A DNA stretch of 11,826 bases from an uncultured Propioniciclava sp. (GCA_937872005.1 CALMPQ010000407.1:1-11826), one strand, 5' to 3'. Shown: positions 1-7,794, counted from the first letter of the stretch. Made by a program: numbers and translations. The notes: generated by a model from the sequence alone, not told the origin.

Positions 1-834
1 ATGGACCACGGCGGTCACGGTGGCGGCAACGCTCCGCAACCGTGGGGGGATGCCGGCGACGTCACCTACCCCTACTTCCTGATCAACGGACGCGTCCCCA
101 CCGCACCCGCCACGTTCGAGGCCAAGCCGGGCCAGCGCGTCAGGATCCGGCTGATCAATGCGGCGTCCGACACGATCTTCACGGTCGCGCTCGGCGGCCA
201 CCGCCTGACGGTCACCCACAGCGACGGCTTCCCCGTGGAACCGCGGGAGGTCGACGCCCTCTACCTCGGCATGGGCGAGCGCTACGACGCCCTCGTCACC
301 CTCGACGACGGCGTGTTCCCCCTGGTGGCTCGTCCGTTCGGCAAGACCGAGGGCGGCCAGGGCTTGGCCCTGGTCAGGACCGGTTCGGGTCAGGCCCCCG
401 GCCCCGACGTGTCGCCCGCCGAACTGGCCGGGCGCATCCTGCTGGCCACCGACCTGCGTCCCCACGAGTCGGTGAGGCTGCCTTCACGATCGCCGGACGC
501 CACCGCGCACATGTCGTTGGAGGGGTCGATGAGCCCGTACCGGTGGGGCATCAACGGGGCCCCGTTCGGGCAGAACCAGCCGCTCACCGTGCGTGAGGGG
601 CAACGGCTGCGGCTCAACGTGATGAACATGACGATGATGACCCACCCCCTGCATCTGCACGGGCACACGTTCGCGCTGCCGACAGGGCTACGGAAGGACA
701 CGGTGCTGTTGGCGCCCATGCAGTCGATGGCGCTCGACCTTGACGCCGACAACGTCGGTGACTGGATGGTCCACTGCCACAACATCTATCACGCCGAGGC
801 CGGGATGATGATCGGCCTGCTCTACCGCGGCTGA
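1..834 (+). CDS. Multicopper oxidase, C-terminal part (5' end outside window)
   Basis: This is the middle and C-terminal cupredoxin domains of a three-domain multicopper oxidase, an extracytoplasmic enzyme that typically oxidises Cu(I) or phenols and reduces O2 to water. The visible 277 residues contain the domain-3 copper motifs: HPLHLHGHTF (H215, H218, H220, H222) and HCHNIYHAEAGMM (H258, C259, H260, H264, M269). By family knowledge H215, C259, H264 and M269 form the type 1 site, and the other His residues contribute to the trinuclear cluster. The domain-1 HxH pairs that complete the trinuclear site are absent, so the gene must begin upstream; the ATG at base 1 is most likely an internal Met in a His/Gly-rich linker (DHGGHGGG). 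Signal peptide and export route cannot be seen. It is followed by a gap with a direct repeat and then a metal-ATPase operon, which fits copper detoxification. Family assignment is secure; the exact subfamily (CopA/PcoA-like, CueO-like, laccase-like) is not. Confidence 0.9.
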   Translation: MDHGGHGGGNAPQPWGDAGDVTYPYFLINGRVPTAPATFEAKPGQRVRIRLINAASDTIFTVALGGHRLTVTHSDGFPVEPREVDALYLGMGERYDALVTLDDGVFPLVARPFGKTEGGQGLALVRTGSGQAPGPDVSPAELAGRILLATDLRPHESVRLPSRSPDATAHMSLEGSMSPYRWGINGAPFGQNQPLTVREGQRLRLNVMNMTMMTHPLHLHGHTFALPTGLRKDTVLLAPMQSMALDLDADNVGDWMVHCHNIYHAEAGMMIGLLYRG

Positions 835-843
835 GCGGGAACG

Positions 844-859
844 TTGACGCGACCTTGAC
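844..859 (+). promoter_or_regulatory. 11-bp direct repeat, site A, upstream of the small membrane protein/ATPase operon
   Basis: The bases read TTGACGCGACCTTGAC: two identical TTGAC half-sites whose first bases are 11 apart. The site lies in the 104-bp gap between the oxidase stop and the gene at 939. The same arrangement recurs at 3740, 7725, 7779, 10253 and 10772. Half-sites repeated at one helical turn are typical of OmpR/PhoB-family response regulators; that a regulator binds here is inferred. A possible promoter lies downstream (TTCGTC at 883-888, 17-bp spacer, TAACGA at 906-911), but it is weak. The repeat is also flanked by a six-base inverted repeat (GGGAAC at 837-842, GTTCCC at 861-866) of uncertain meaning. 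Confidence 0.6.
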
Positions 860-938
860 GGTTCCCACAACCAGACCCGACCTTCGTCGACCAGCCTCGT
901 TGGTGTAACGATCCGACCGACGCCAAGGAGTCCCTGCC

Positions 939-1256
939 ATGAATCACGACCACACCGACCATCGCGCCATCCCGCCGGCCGGCAGCGACCCGTACGACCG
1001 GTTCGCCGCCGACCCGTTCGCGCCGACCACCCCGGCACCGCCCGTTGGGCAGCCGGCCCCTACGGCCCAGCCCGTGCGGCACCGGTGGTGGATGCACCTG
1101 CTGATGTGCGCCCCGATGCTGGCTGTCGTCGGATTCCTCGTCGCCACCGGGGCGGCGGGCGGCGGCGCCATCGGCTACGCCCTGCTGTGCATGGCGATGA
1201 TGGGCGCGATGATGCTGTTCATGAACCAGGGCTCCGCCGGCGGCCACAAGCATTGA
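939..1256 (+). CDS. Small Met/His-rich two-helix membrane protein, function unknown
   Basis: I do not recognise a named family with certainty. The 105-residue protein has a soluble N-terminus with several His (MNHDHTDH) and a Pro/Ala-rich stretch (about residues 10-46), then two hydrophobic segments (about 52-70 and 75-96), and ends in GGHKH. The membrane segments carry potential soft-metal ligands: LLMCAPM in the first, LLCMAMMGAMMLFMN in the second. Short Met/Cys-rich membrane proteins of this kind (for example DUF2933-like ones) are commonly found in copper clusters, but membership is inferred. The start is well supported: AAGGAG at 925-930, 8 nt before the ATG. The next gene follows after 42 nt with no regulatory repeat between, so the two are probably one operon and this protein may assist the ATPase or the oxidase. 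Existence of the gene is likely; its role is open. Confidence 0.8.
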   Translation: MNHDHTDHRAIPPAGSDPYDRFAADPFAPTTPAPPVGQPAPTAQPVRHRWWMHLLMCAPMLAVVGFLVATGAAGGGAIGYALLCMAMMGAMMLFMNQGSAGGHKH

Positions 1257-1287
1257 CCCCGGCACCCCCACGCCCGTCCGCCCTGAC

Positions 1288-1293
1288 AGGAGA
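1288..1293 (+). promoter_or_regulatory. Ribosome binding site deciding the start of the CPD ATPase
   Basis: AGGAGA sits 5 nt before ATG 1299 and only 2 nt before the in-frame GTG 1296, so translation should begin at the ATG. Confidence 0.65.
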
Positions 1294-1298
1294 ATGTG

Positions 1299-3743
1299 AT
1301 GAACCTGAACTCCACCGCCGAGTCGGTCGTGCTGCACGTGGGTGGCCTGCACTGGGCCACCACCGCCCACGGCGTCGAACAGACCCTCCTGACCCGGCCA
1401 GGCGTGCTGGCGGTCGACGCGAACGCGATCTCGCAGACGGCGACCGTCACGTTCGACCCGACGCGGACCGACGTCGCCGAACTTCAGGGCTGGGTGCGCG
1501 AGTGTGGCTACCACTGTGCCGGCGAGTCACAGCCCACCCACGTGTGCGTTCCCCGCATCGAACCGGCAGGTCATCCCGGCGGGCACGCAGCCCCGGACGC
1601 CCACGCGCGGCACGGCGGCCCCGGAACCACGGTGCCGCACGGTCATGGGGGGCACGACCAGGCGGCGAGCCACGCCGCGGGGGTGGTGATCTCGCCGCAT
1701 GACGCGATGGGTCATGGCGGTCATGGGGGGATGTCGATGGACGCCATGGTCGCCGACATGCGCAACCGGTTCCTGGTCGCGGCGGTGCTGTCGGTGCCGA
1801 TCACGTTGTTCTCCCCGATGGGACGCGACATGCTCGGCTTCGGGCTGCCGGCGCCGTTCGGGTTGCGGGACGAGGTGTTCGCCCTGGTGTTGTCGCTGCC
1901 GGTGGTGTTCTACGCGGGCTGGATCTTCTTCGACGGGGCTTTCCGCGCCCTGCGGAACCGGACGCTGGACATGATGGTGCTGGTCGCGATCGCGATCGGC
2001 GCCGGGTGGCTGTACAGCCTGTACGTCACGCTCACCGGTGGTGGCGAGGTGTTCTTCGAGGCGGCCGCGGTGCTGACCACGTTCGTCTTGTTGGGGCACT
2101 GGTTCGAGATGCGGGCCCGCGGCGGCGCGAACGACGCCATCCGGGCGTTGCTGGACCTGGCGCCGCCGATGGCGACGGTGATTCGTGACGGGGTCGAGGC
2201 CGACGTGCCCACCAGCGAGGTGCTGGTCGGCGACCTGGTGCTGGTCCGTCCCGGCGCGAAGGTGCCCGTCGACGGCGTCGTCCGGGAGGGCCGTTCCGAG
2301 GTGGACGAGTCGATGGTGACCGGGGAGTCCTTGCCGGTCGACAAGACGGTCGGTTCAGCGGTGGTGGGGGCGTCGATCAACACCACGGGGACGCTGCGGG
2401 TGGAGGCCACCAAGGTGGGCGCGGACAGCGCCCTGGCGCAGATCGTCGCGCTGGTGCAGCAGGCGCAGAACTCGAAGGCCCCCGGCCAGCGGCTCGCGGA
2501 CCGGGCGGCGTTCTGGCTGGTGCTGGTGGCCATCATCGGAGGAGGGCTCACGTTCGGGGCCTGGCTGCTGGCCGGCGCGTCGGTCCAGACGGCGATGCTG
2601 TTCGCGATCACGGTGGTGGTCATCACCTGCCCCGACGCCCTCGGACTGGCGACGCCGACCGCGATCATGGTCGGCACCGGTCTGGGCGCCAAGCGAGGAG
2701 TGTTGTTCAAGAACGCCACCGCCCTGGAGACCTCCGCGAAGGTCAACACGGTGGTGATGGACAAGACCGGCACGCTCACCCGCGGCGAACCCGAGGTGAC
2801 CCAGGTCATCGCCGTCGGGGGCGACCCCCACCTCGACCTGGTCGCGGCGGTGGAGCGCGAATCCGAACACCCGCTCGCGGCCGCCGTGGTCACCCATGCC
2901 GACGCCCTCGGCGTCGCGACCCGTAAGGCTGCCGAGTTTCGCAACGTGCCCGGCCACGGGGCCACCGCCGTCGTCGACGGACTGGACGTTGCGGTCGGAA
3001 ACCGGCGGCTCATGGAGTCCCTCGGTGTCGACCTGTCGGCGGCGGGGCCGATCCGCGAGCGGGTCGCCGCCCAGGGCCAGACCGCCGTGTTCGGAGCGGT
3101 GGACGGCCGCATCGTGGCGGTCATCGGGTTGGCGGACGCCCCCCGCGAGACCTCCGCCCGGGCGGTCGCGGCGTTGCACGACCAGGGAGTGCAGGTGGTG
3201 ATGCTGACCGGGGACAATCAGGCGACCGCGGAGCGGATCGCCGCCCAGCTGGGGATCGACACGGTGATCGCGGACGTGCTGCCCGGCGACAAGGCCGCCC
3301 ATGTGGCCGATCTACAACGCCAGGGGCGGGTGGTGGCGATGGTCGGTGATGGTGTCAACGACGCCCCTGCTCTGGCCCAGGCTGACGTGGGGGTCGCGAT
3401 CGGGGCGGGCACCGATGTGGCGATCGAGACGGCCGACCTGGTCCTCATGCGGTCGGACCCCCTCGACGTGCCGACCGCCCTGACCATCGGCCGTGGCACG
3501 CTGCGGAAGATGCGGCAGAACCTGGGCTGGGCGGTCGGTTACAACGTGGTCGCCCTGCCGATCGCGGCCGGCGTGTTTGCCGGCGTCGGGCTGACCCTAC
3601 GGCCAGAGATCGCTGCGCTGTCGATGTCCGGTTCCAGCCTGATCGTCGCTGTCAACGCCCTGCTGCTGAAGCGGTTGCGGCTTCCTGACGAGCACCACCG
3701 CCGACCAGGCACCCCGGCCGCGCAGGCTGCGTCGGGATCTTGA
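1299..3743 (+). CDS. P1B-type metal ATPase with Cys-Pro-Asp motif and Cys-less HMA-like domain
   Basis: This is a heavy-metal-translocating P-type ATPase of 814 residues. Residues about 10-75 have the HMA fold pattern, but the metal loop reads GGLHWATT (15-22) where GMxCxxC is expected. Residues about 80-144 form a His/Gly-rich linker. Catalytic elements are intact: TGES (T341), DKTGTLT (phosphorylated D488), the HP pair H524-P525, and GDGVND (683-688). The helix-6 metal motif is C444-P445-D446; copper pumps normally have CPC. Helices 7 and 8 keep Cu(I)-type signatures (GYN; SMSGSS). It should export a metal from the cytoplasm using ATP; copper is the contextual guess, but the Asp makes specificity uncertain. 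The ATG at 1299 was chosen over the adjacent in-frame GTG at 1296 because AGGAGA (1288-1293) is better spaced. Its TGA stop lies inside the repeat at 3740. A gene symbol is withheld because of the altered motif. Confidence 0.93.
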   Translation: MNLNSTAESVVLHVGGLHWATTAHGVEQTLLTRPGVLAVDANAISQTATVTFDPTRTDVAELQGWVRECGYHCAGESQPTHVCVPRIEPAGHPGGHAAPDAHARHGGPGTTVPHGHGGHDQAASHAAGVVISPHDAMGHGGHGGMSMDAMVADMRNRFLVAAVLSVPITLFSPMGRDMLGFGLPAPFGLRDEVFALVLSLPVVFYAGWIFFDGAFRALRNRTLDMMVLVAIAIGAGWLYSLYVTLTGGGEVFFEAAAVLTTFVLLGHWFEMRARGGANDAIRALLDLAPPMATVIRDGVEADVPTSEVLVGDLVLVRPGAKVPVDGVVREGRSEVDESMVTGESLPVDKTVGSAVVGASINTTGTLRVEATKVGADSALAQIVALVQQAQNSKAPGQRLADRAAFWLVLVAIIGGGLTFGAWLLAGASVQTAMLFAITVVVITCPDALGLATPTAIMVGTGLGAKRGVLFKNATALETSAKVNTVVMDKTGTLTRGEPEVTQVIAVGGDPHLDLVAAVERESEHPLAAAVVTHADALGVATRKAAEFRNVPGHGATAVVDGLDVAVGNRRLMESLGVDLSAAGPIRERVAAQGQTAVFGAVDGRIVAVIGLADAPRETSARAVAALHDQGVQVVMLTGDNQATAERIAAQLGIDTVIADVLPGDKAAHVADLQRQGRVVAMVGDGVNDAPALAQADVGVAIGAGTDVAIETADLVLMRSDPLDVPTALTIGRGTLRKMRQNLGWAVGYNVVALPIAAGVFAGVGLTLRPEIAALSMSGSSLIVAVNALLLKRLRLPDEHHRRPGTPAAQAASGS

Positions 3744-3755
3744 CGCGACCTTGAT
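3740..3755 (+). promoter_or_regulatory. 11-bp direct repeat, site B, upstream of the cupredoxin-CopA/csoR operon
   Basis: The bases are TTGACGCGACCTTGAT, with half-sites at 3740 and 3751, preceded by GGATC. The first half-site contains the TGA stop of the upstream ATPase (3741-3743). A possible -10 element (TAACCT, 3788-3793) follows with no good -35 at the standard distance, which would suit a promoter needing an activator bound at the repeat. Binding is inferred from the recurrence of the motif, not shown. Confidence 0.6.
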
Positions 3756-3805
3756 CCGATCCTGCCGATCCGGACACGAGACCCACCTAACCTGACACCA
3801 GAAGC

Positions 3806-3824
3806 GGTACCCCTGGGGGGTATC
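3806..3824 (+). promoter_or_regulatory. CsoR-type copper repressor operator
   Basis: GGTACCCC and GGGGTATC form an inverted repeat around a TGG centre. The inner arms TACCCC/GGGGTA match perfectly, and one outer pair mismatches. GC-rich palindromes with TACCC and GGGTA edges are the known type of CsoR operator. It lies 23 bp before the ATPase ATG and just downstream of a possible -10 (3788-3793), where a bound repressor would block transcription. A csoR gene is the last gene of the operon it precedes, which fits autoregulation relieved by Cu(I). Confidence 0.75.
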
Positions 3825-3846
3825 AGGACAGGGTGAGGTGGTTGTG

Positions 3847-6615
3847 ATGAGTTGGCTCGTCATCGGCGGCGCGGTGGTCGTCACCGGGTTGTTGTGGTGG
3901 TTCTTCTTCGGTCCGAAGCGGGCCGGACAGGTGAGCCTGGAGGACGGCGTCCAGGTGGTGCGGGTCACCGTGGACGGTGGCTACAGCCCGGACGTGATCG
4001 AGGGCGTCCGCCCGGGCGTACCGGTCAGGCTCCTGTTCGACCGGCAGGAGAGCGGTGAGTGCACCTCGCGGGTGGTCATGCCCGACTTCAAGGTCAACGC
4101 AGCGCTGCCGGCGTTCCGGACCACGGCGGTCGAGTTCCTTCCCACCGAAACGGGGGAGTACCGCTTTGCGTGCGGGATGAACATGGTGTCCGGGGTGGTC
4201 CGGGTCAGCGGGAGCCCCCCGGCCGATACCCAAGGCGGCGGCACCGTGGTGGAGCAGGCCTCCCGGCCGGTGGACGGAACGACCGCGGCCGGCGGCACCG
4301 CCCCCGACGCGGAGGCGGAGGAGGCTGAGCGTGCCGCCGAGATCCGCGACTTGACCCGCCGCCTGCTGGTGGGTGCGGTGCTGTCGGCGCCGGTGCTGGT
4401 CGCGGTGATGGCGGTGGAGTTGTTCCAGGCGATGTGGGTTCCCGAGTTCCTGATGAACCCGTGGCTACAGCTGGCGTTGATCGCTCCGGTGATGTTCTAT
4501 ACCGGCTGGCCGATCCACCGGACCGGCTGGAAGGCGCTGTCGCACCGGACCGCCGACATGAACTCGCTGATCACCTTGGGCACGTTTGCCGCCTTCGGCT
4601 ACAGCCTGGTGGTCACGTTCCTGCCCTGGCTGCTGCCCGACGCGCTGCGGCATGTGTACTACGAGGCCGTCGGGGTGATCATCACCCTCATCCTGCTCGG
4701 GCGGCTGCTCGAGACGAAAGCGAAGGCCGGCACCGGTGAGGCGATCCGTGCCCTGATCGGGCTGCAGCCCCGCACCGCCCGGGTTGAGCGCGACGGTGCC
4801 GAACTCGAGGTCGGCGTTGATGAGGTGCGGGTCGGCGACATCGTGCTGATCCGGCCCGGGGAGAAGCTCCCGGTCGACGGCGAGGTGACCAGCGGCTCCT
4901 CCTCGATCGATGAGTCGATGGTGACCGGCGAATCCATGCCGGTGACCAAGTCCGTCGGTGACACCGTGATCGGCGCCACCATCAACACCACCGGCGCCCT
5001 GCGCTACCGGGCCACCAAGGTCGGCGCCGACACGATGCTGGCCCAGATCATCAGGCTGGTCCGCGAAGCCCAGGGCTCCAAGGCGCCCATCCAGCGGCTC
5101 GCCGACCAGGTGTCCAGCTACTTCGTGCCCGCGGTGATCGTGATCGCGGTGTGGACCTTCGTCGCCTGGGTGCTCGTCGGCCCGCCGCCGGTGTTCATCT
5201 TCGCGCTCGTCGCCGCCGTGTCGGTGCTGATCATCGCCTGCCCCTGCGCCCTAGGGCTCGCCACTCCCATGTCGATCACCGTCGGCACCGGCAAAGGGGC
5301 CGCGCACGGCATCCTGATCCGCTCCGCCGAAGCGCTCGAGACCGCCCACAAGTTGCAGACGATCATCCTCGACAAGACCGGCACCCTGACCCGCGGCGTC
5401 CCGGCCCTCACCGACGTCATCCCCGTGACCGACGGCGGTGAGGACCGCCTCCTGGCCGCTGTCGCCGGGGTCGAGCGCGCCTCCGAGCACCCGCTGGCGG
5501 CCGCGATCGTGGCCGGGGCGACCGAGCGCGGGCTCGCTGTGCCCGAGGTCGACGGGTTCGAGTCCGTCACCGGCCAAGGGGTGATGGCGCGGGTCGACGG
5601 GCGGCCCGTGCTGGTCGGCAACCGTCGGCTGCTGGACGCGTTCGGGGTGGACGCGGCCGTCCTGCTCGCCGCCCACGACCGGCTGGCCGCCGAAGGCAAG
5701 ACCGCGATGCTGGTCGCGGTCGACGGACACCCCGCCGGCGTCGTTGCTGTAGCCGACACCCTCAAGGAAGGCGCCCCGGCGGCGGTCGCAGCCCTCCAGG
5801 CCCGCGGCATCGAGGTCGTGATGATGACCGGTGACAACCGGCACACCGCCGCCGCGATCGCCCGCCAGGTCGGCATCACCCGCGTCGTCGCCGAGGTCAT
5901 GCCCGACCACAAGGCCGCCGAGGTCCGGCGCCTGCAAGCCGACGGCAAGGTGGTCGGCATGGTCGGCGACGGCATCAACGACGCCCCCGCCCTCGCCCAG
6001 GCCGACGTCGGGTCGGCGATCGGGACCGGCACCGACGTCGCGATCGAGTCCTCCGACATCACGTTGGTCTCGGGGGCACTGGTGGGCATAGTGACCGCCG
6101 TCGACCTGTCCCGGGCCACCATGCGCAACATCAAACAGAACCTGGTGTTCGCGTTCCTGTACAACATCCTGGGCATCCCGATCGCCGCCGGCGTGCTCTA
6201 TCCGGCGTTCGGGATCACCCTCAGCCCGATCATCGCCGCCGCCGCGATGGCACTGTCGTCGCTGTCGGTGGTCGCCAACGCGAACCGGCTCCGCCGGTTC
6301 ACCCCCCGTCCACTGGCTGCCACCACCCAGGTGGCCGGCGTCGACCCGCTCGTCGAGGTGGGCGGCAGCGTCGAAGCCTCACACCACACCCAACGAAAGG
6401 AAACCACCATGTTCGGCCTGTTCGGCAAGAAGAAGGACACCACCGCCAAGGTCGTCGACCCGGTCTGCGGCATGAAGATTGATCCGACCGACGCGGCCGC
6501 CACCCGCGACCACGACGGCACCACGATCTACTTCTGCTCCAAGGGCTGCGCCGAAACCTTCGACGCGGACCCGCACCGTTACGCGCATGGACCCTCCGGC
6601 GCCGGCCACCACTGA
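3847..6615 (+). CDS. copA: Copper-exporting P1B-1 ATPase with N-terminal cupredoxin-like domain, fused in frame to a C-terminal YHS domain
   Basis: The frame encodes 922 residues. After one N-terminal membrane anchor (about 3-21) comes a cupredoxin-like domain (about 28-122) with C72 (SGEC) and C109-G-M-N-M113 as likely copper ligands; there is no HMA domain. The ATPase core follows: TGES (T360), the CPC motif C465-P466-C467, DKTGTLT (D509), H548-P549, GDGIND (707-712), LYN in helix 7 and MALSS in helix 8. This is the full Cu(I) P1B-1 set, so Cu(I) export is well supported. After helix 8 a polar linker leads to a YHS domain (about 868-915; DPVCGM and YFCSKGC). A separate ribosome site and ATG at 6409 suggest the YHS part was, or still is, a separate gene. 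ATG 3847 was chosen because GAGGTGG (3834-3840) is 6 nt upstream; in-frame GTGs at 3838 and 3844 are less well placed. It leads the csoR operon. Confidence 0.93.
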   Translation: MSWLVIGGAVVVTGLLWWFFFGPKRAGQVSLEDGVQVVRVTVDGGYSPDVIEGVRPGVPVRLLFDRQESGECTSRVVMPDFKVNAALPAFRTTAVEFLPTETGEYRFACGMNMVSGVVRVSGSPPADTQGGGTVVEQASRPVDGTTAAGGTAPDAEAEEAERAAEIRDLTRRLLVGAVLSAPVLVAVMAVELFQAMWVPEFLMNPWLQLALIAPVMFYTGWPIHRTGWKALSHRTADMNSLITLGTFAAFGYSLVVTFLPWLLPDALRHVYYEAVGVIITLILLGRLLETKAKAGTGEAIRALIGLQPRTARVERDGAELEVGVDEVRVGDIVLIRPGEKLPVDGEVTSGSSSIDESMVTGESMPVTKSVGDTVIGATINTTGALRYRATKVGADTMLAQIIRLVREAQGSKAPIQRLADQVSSYFVPAVIVIAVWTFVAWVLVGPPPVFIFALVAAVSVLIIACPCALGLATPMSITVGTGKGAAHGILIRSAEALETAHKLQTIILDKTGTLTRGVPALTDVIPVTDGGEDRLLAAVAGVERASEHPLAAAIVAGATERGLAVPEVDGFESVTGQGVMARVDGRPVLVGNRRLLDAFGVDAAVLLAAHDRLAAEGKTAMLVAVDGHPAGVVAVADTLKEGAPAAVAALQARGIEVVMMTGDNRHTAAAIARQVGITRVVAEVMPDHKAAEVRRLQADGKVVGMVGDGINDAPALAQADVGSAIGTGTDVAIESSDITLVSGALVGIVTAVDLSRATMRNIKQNLVFAFLYNILGIPIAAGVLYPAFGITLSPIIAAAAMALSSLSVVANANRLRRFTPRPLAATTQVAGVDPLVEVGGSVEASHHTQRKETTMFGLFGKKKDTTAKVVDPVCGMKIDPTDAAATRDHDGTTIYFCSKGCAETFDADPHRYAHGPSGAGHH
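6396..6401 (+). promoter_or_regulatory. Internal ribosome binding site before the YHS domain
   Basis: AAAGGA lies 7 nt before ATG 6409, inside the long ATPase frame. The surrounding codons include CAA, CGA and GAA, which are A-ending and unlike the GC-ending codons of the rest of the frame, so this patch looks like a former intergenic leader. Confidence 0.6.
6409..6615 (+). CDS. YHS-domain protein, alternative independent product of the ATPase frame
   Basis: From ATG 6409 a 68-residue protein (start [10 protein letters not shown]) can be made in the same frame as the ATPase. It has a short basic N-terminus and one complete YHS domain: DPVCGM near residues 16-21, then YFCSKGC about twenty residues later, and a PHRY end. 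YHS domains are small Cys-rich modules often joined to or encoded beside copper ATPases and thought to bind or pass on metal. The ribosome site at 6396-6401 supports separate translation, while the lack of a stop between helix 8 and this point also allows a fused product. Both may be made. The csoR start lies 29 bases before the end of this frame, suggesting coupled translation. The domain is certain; whether it is a stand-alone protein is not. Confidence 0.6.
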   Translation: MFGLFGKKKDTTAKVVDPVCGMKIDPTDAAATRDHDGTTIYFCSKGCAETFDADPHRYAHGPSGAGHH

Positions 6616-6931
6616 CCCGGGCGCTGCAACACCCGCAGCCCAGCGGAGCGCGTCGGGCCCACGGACCCGACGTGCCCTGCTGGGCCGGCTGCGGCGCATC
6701 GAGGGACAGGTCCGCGGGATCGCCCGGATGGTCGACGGCGACGCCGACTGCATCGAGATCCTCACCCAGGTGGCCGCAGTCACCCACGCCCTCGAAGCCG
6801 CAGCCCTGATGCTGGTCGACCAACACCTCCGCGACTGCCTGCAGCGGGGGGCAGCCACCACCGTGGCCGACGAGCAGACCGAACAGGTGGAGCAGGCCCT
6901 CCGGGCCGTCGAACGGCTGCTCCGCACTTGA
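6587..6931 (+). CDS. csoR: CsoR-family copper-sensing transcriptional repressor
   Basis: This is a 114-residue all-helical DNA-binding repressor of the CsoR/RcnR (DUF156) family. The family signature [19 protein letters not shown] spans about 31-49. The copper fingerprint is complete: C55, H80 and C84, with the same spacing (25 and 4) as Cys36, His61 and Cys65 of the Mycobacterium tuberculosis protein. Cu(I) binding would release it from the operator at 3806-3824. The N-terminus has about 25 extra Pro/Ala-rich residues before the conserved core. ATG 6587 overlaps the YHS/ATPase end by 29 bases in another frame, with only a weak ribosome site, so translation is probably coupled. A start closer to the core cannot be excluded. 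It closes the operon and is followed by a strong hairpin. Cu(I) is favoured over Ni, sulfide or formaldehyde sensing because of the C-H-C set and the ATPase partner. Confidence 0.93.
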   Translation: MDPPAPATTDPGAATPAAQRSASGPRTRRALLGRLRRIEGQVRGIARMVDGDADCIEILTQVAAVTHALEAAALMLVDQHLRDCLQRGAATTVADEQTEQVEQALRAVERLLRT

Positions 6932-6952
6932 AGCTGGTCCTGCGTGTGAAAT

Positions 6953-6985
6953 GGGCGGGTGGGTCGCGAACGCGACCCCCCGCCC
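6953..6985. terminator. Bidirectional terminator hairpin between convergent csoR and DUF305 genes
   Basis: An inverted repeat of 15 base pairs, with one bulged T (6960) and an AA centre (6969-6970), lies 21 nt after the csoR stop and 47 nt from the end of the minus-strand gene. The inner arms GGGTCGCG/CGCGACCC and outer arms GGGCGGG/CCCGCCC are perfect. T-tracts are short on both sides (TT on plus; ATTTC on minus), as is common in high-GC bacteria. The convergent position supports use in both directions. Confidence 0.75.
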
Positions 6986-7032
6986 TTGCGCGTCACGCCT
7001 CCGTCGGGCCGCCCGCGGGGGCAGGGCCTCGA

Positions 7033-7632
7033 TCAGGCTGTGCCGACCGGTCGGCCGCCCGGCAGGTCATACCACTCCTGCAGCCAGTCCTGCATCTGCG
7101 CGATCTCGGCCAGTTGGGCGTCTCGGATGTCGCTGCACAGGGTCAGCAGTTCGTCGTGCTCGGCGTTCGCCAGGCACTTCTCGGCCTCCCGGATCGCACC
7201 CCGGTGGTGGCGGATCATCGACCGCAGGAACGCCACCTCGAACTCCTCGCCGTCCAGGTCGTGGAACCGGTGCATCGACTGCATCCCAGTCATGTCCGGC
7301 TCGTGGGAGATGCCGTACCAGTCCTCCAGCCACTGCTGCATGGTCGCGATCTCGGCCGACTGGGTGGCCACGATCGACTCACACGTCGCTGCGAGCTCGT
7401 CGTGGACCGCCTTCTCGACGCACATCTCGGCCATCATCACCGCCATGTGGTGGTGGTCGATCATCCCGGTCAGGAAGTCGACCTCGAACCGGGCCGCCTG
7501 ATCGGACGCCGCCGGTGCGCTCGCCTGTGCCGGTGGTGCGGCCGCCACCGCCACCCCGGTCAGGGCGCCGGTCGCCAGCAGGGCCGCAGTCAAGCCGGAC
7601 GCCACCCGTCGGGTCAGGTTCGTGTGTTCCAT
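7033..7632 (-). CDS. Exported DUF305 protein with two domain copies
   Basis: This is a 199-residue protein with a signal peptide (basic start, hydrophobic core about 11-32, possible cleavage after AQA at 35-37) and no lipobox Cys, so it is probably secreted or periplasmic. The mature part carries two DUF305 units: about 49-107, with MIDHHHMAVMMAEMC (HHH 60-62), and about 131-188, with MIRHHRGAIREAEKC. Each ends in a matching W-x-x-x-WY stretch (WLEDWY; WLQEWY). DUF305 proteins are ferritin-like four-helix proteins; the cyanobacterial member CopM binds copper and supports copper resistance, so copper binding or buffering outside the membrane is the likely role. The second copy has lost part of the Met/His set, so it may bind less. 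Of two adjacent ATGs the inner one (7632) is preferred: AAGGGAGG ends 4 nt before it and only 1 nt before the outer (7635). It is transcribed away from lgt. Confidence 0.9.
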   Translation of the reverse strand: MEHTNLTRRVASGLTAALLATGALTGVAVAAAPPAQASAPAASDQAARFEVDFLTGMIDHHHMAVMMAEMCVEKAVHDELAATCESIVATQSAEIATMQQWLEDWYGISHEPDMTGMQSMHRFHDLDGEEFEVAFLRSMIRHHRGAIREAEKCLANAEHDELLTLCSDIRDAQLAEIAQMQDWLQEWYDLPGGRPVGTA

Positions 7633-7724
7633 CATGCCTCCCTTGGTTGTTCGCCTCAGGTGTGAGGATGGGCATCGACGCTACCCACCGGGGTTTCGCG
7701 GCGTCGAGCCCCGGATCGGGGTTC

Positions 7725-7740
7725 TTGGCCGAATCTTGAG
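7725..7740 (+). promoter_or_regulatory. 11-bp direct repeat, site C1, in the DUF305/lgt divergent gap
   Basis: TTGGC at 7725 and TTGAG at 7736 are spaced exactly 11 bp and preceded by GAATC at the second half-site. It is the most degenerate copy. It sits 93 bp from the DUF305 start but is oriented with the plus strand, as are all copies. Confidence 0.4.
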
Positions 7741-7778
7741 GTTTTCGCCAGGCACCCCCGCCCAGTTTCATCGGCTTC

Positions 7779-7794
7779 TTGACGTGATCTTGGC
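7779..7794 (+). promoter_or_regulatory. 11-bp direct repeat, site C2, upstream of lgt-lnt
   Basis: TTGAC at 7779 and TTGGC at 7790 (second half-site preceded by TGATC) are followed by a further TTGAC at 7812, two 11-bp periods later, so up to three half-sites lie in register 70-103 bp before the lgt start. Together with site C1 this is the richest cluster of half-sites in the window. Confidence 0.5.

Noticed and set aside
1..3. ATG at the first base as the true start of the multicopper oxidase
   Set aside because: The remaining protein lacks the domain-1 HxH copper motifs and any signal peptide, so the gene must begin upstream of the window.
837..866. GGGAAC/GTTCCC inverted repeat after the oxidase as a terminator
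   Set aside because: Only six base pairs with an 18-base loop and no T-tract; it may simply flank the regulatory repeat.
1910..3217. Minus-strand open frame of 435 codons opposite the CPD ATPase
   Set aside because: Ser/Thr/Ala-rich translation typical of an antisense shadow, no start signal and no domain; the plus-strand ATPase is unambiguous.
6479..6586. An upstream ATG (6479) as the csoR start
   Set aside because: It would add 36 Arg/Thr/Pro-rich residues that overlap the YHS domain in another frame and look like shadow sequence; ATG 6587 gives a normal-length CsoR.
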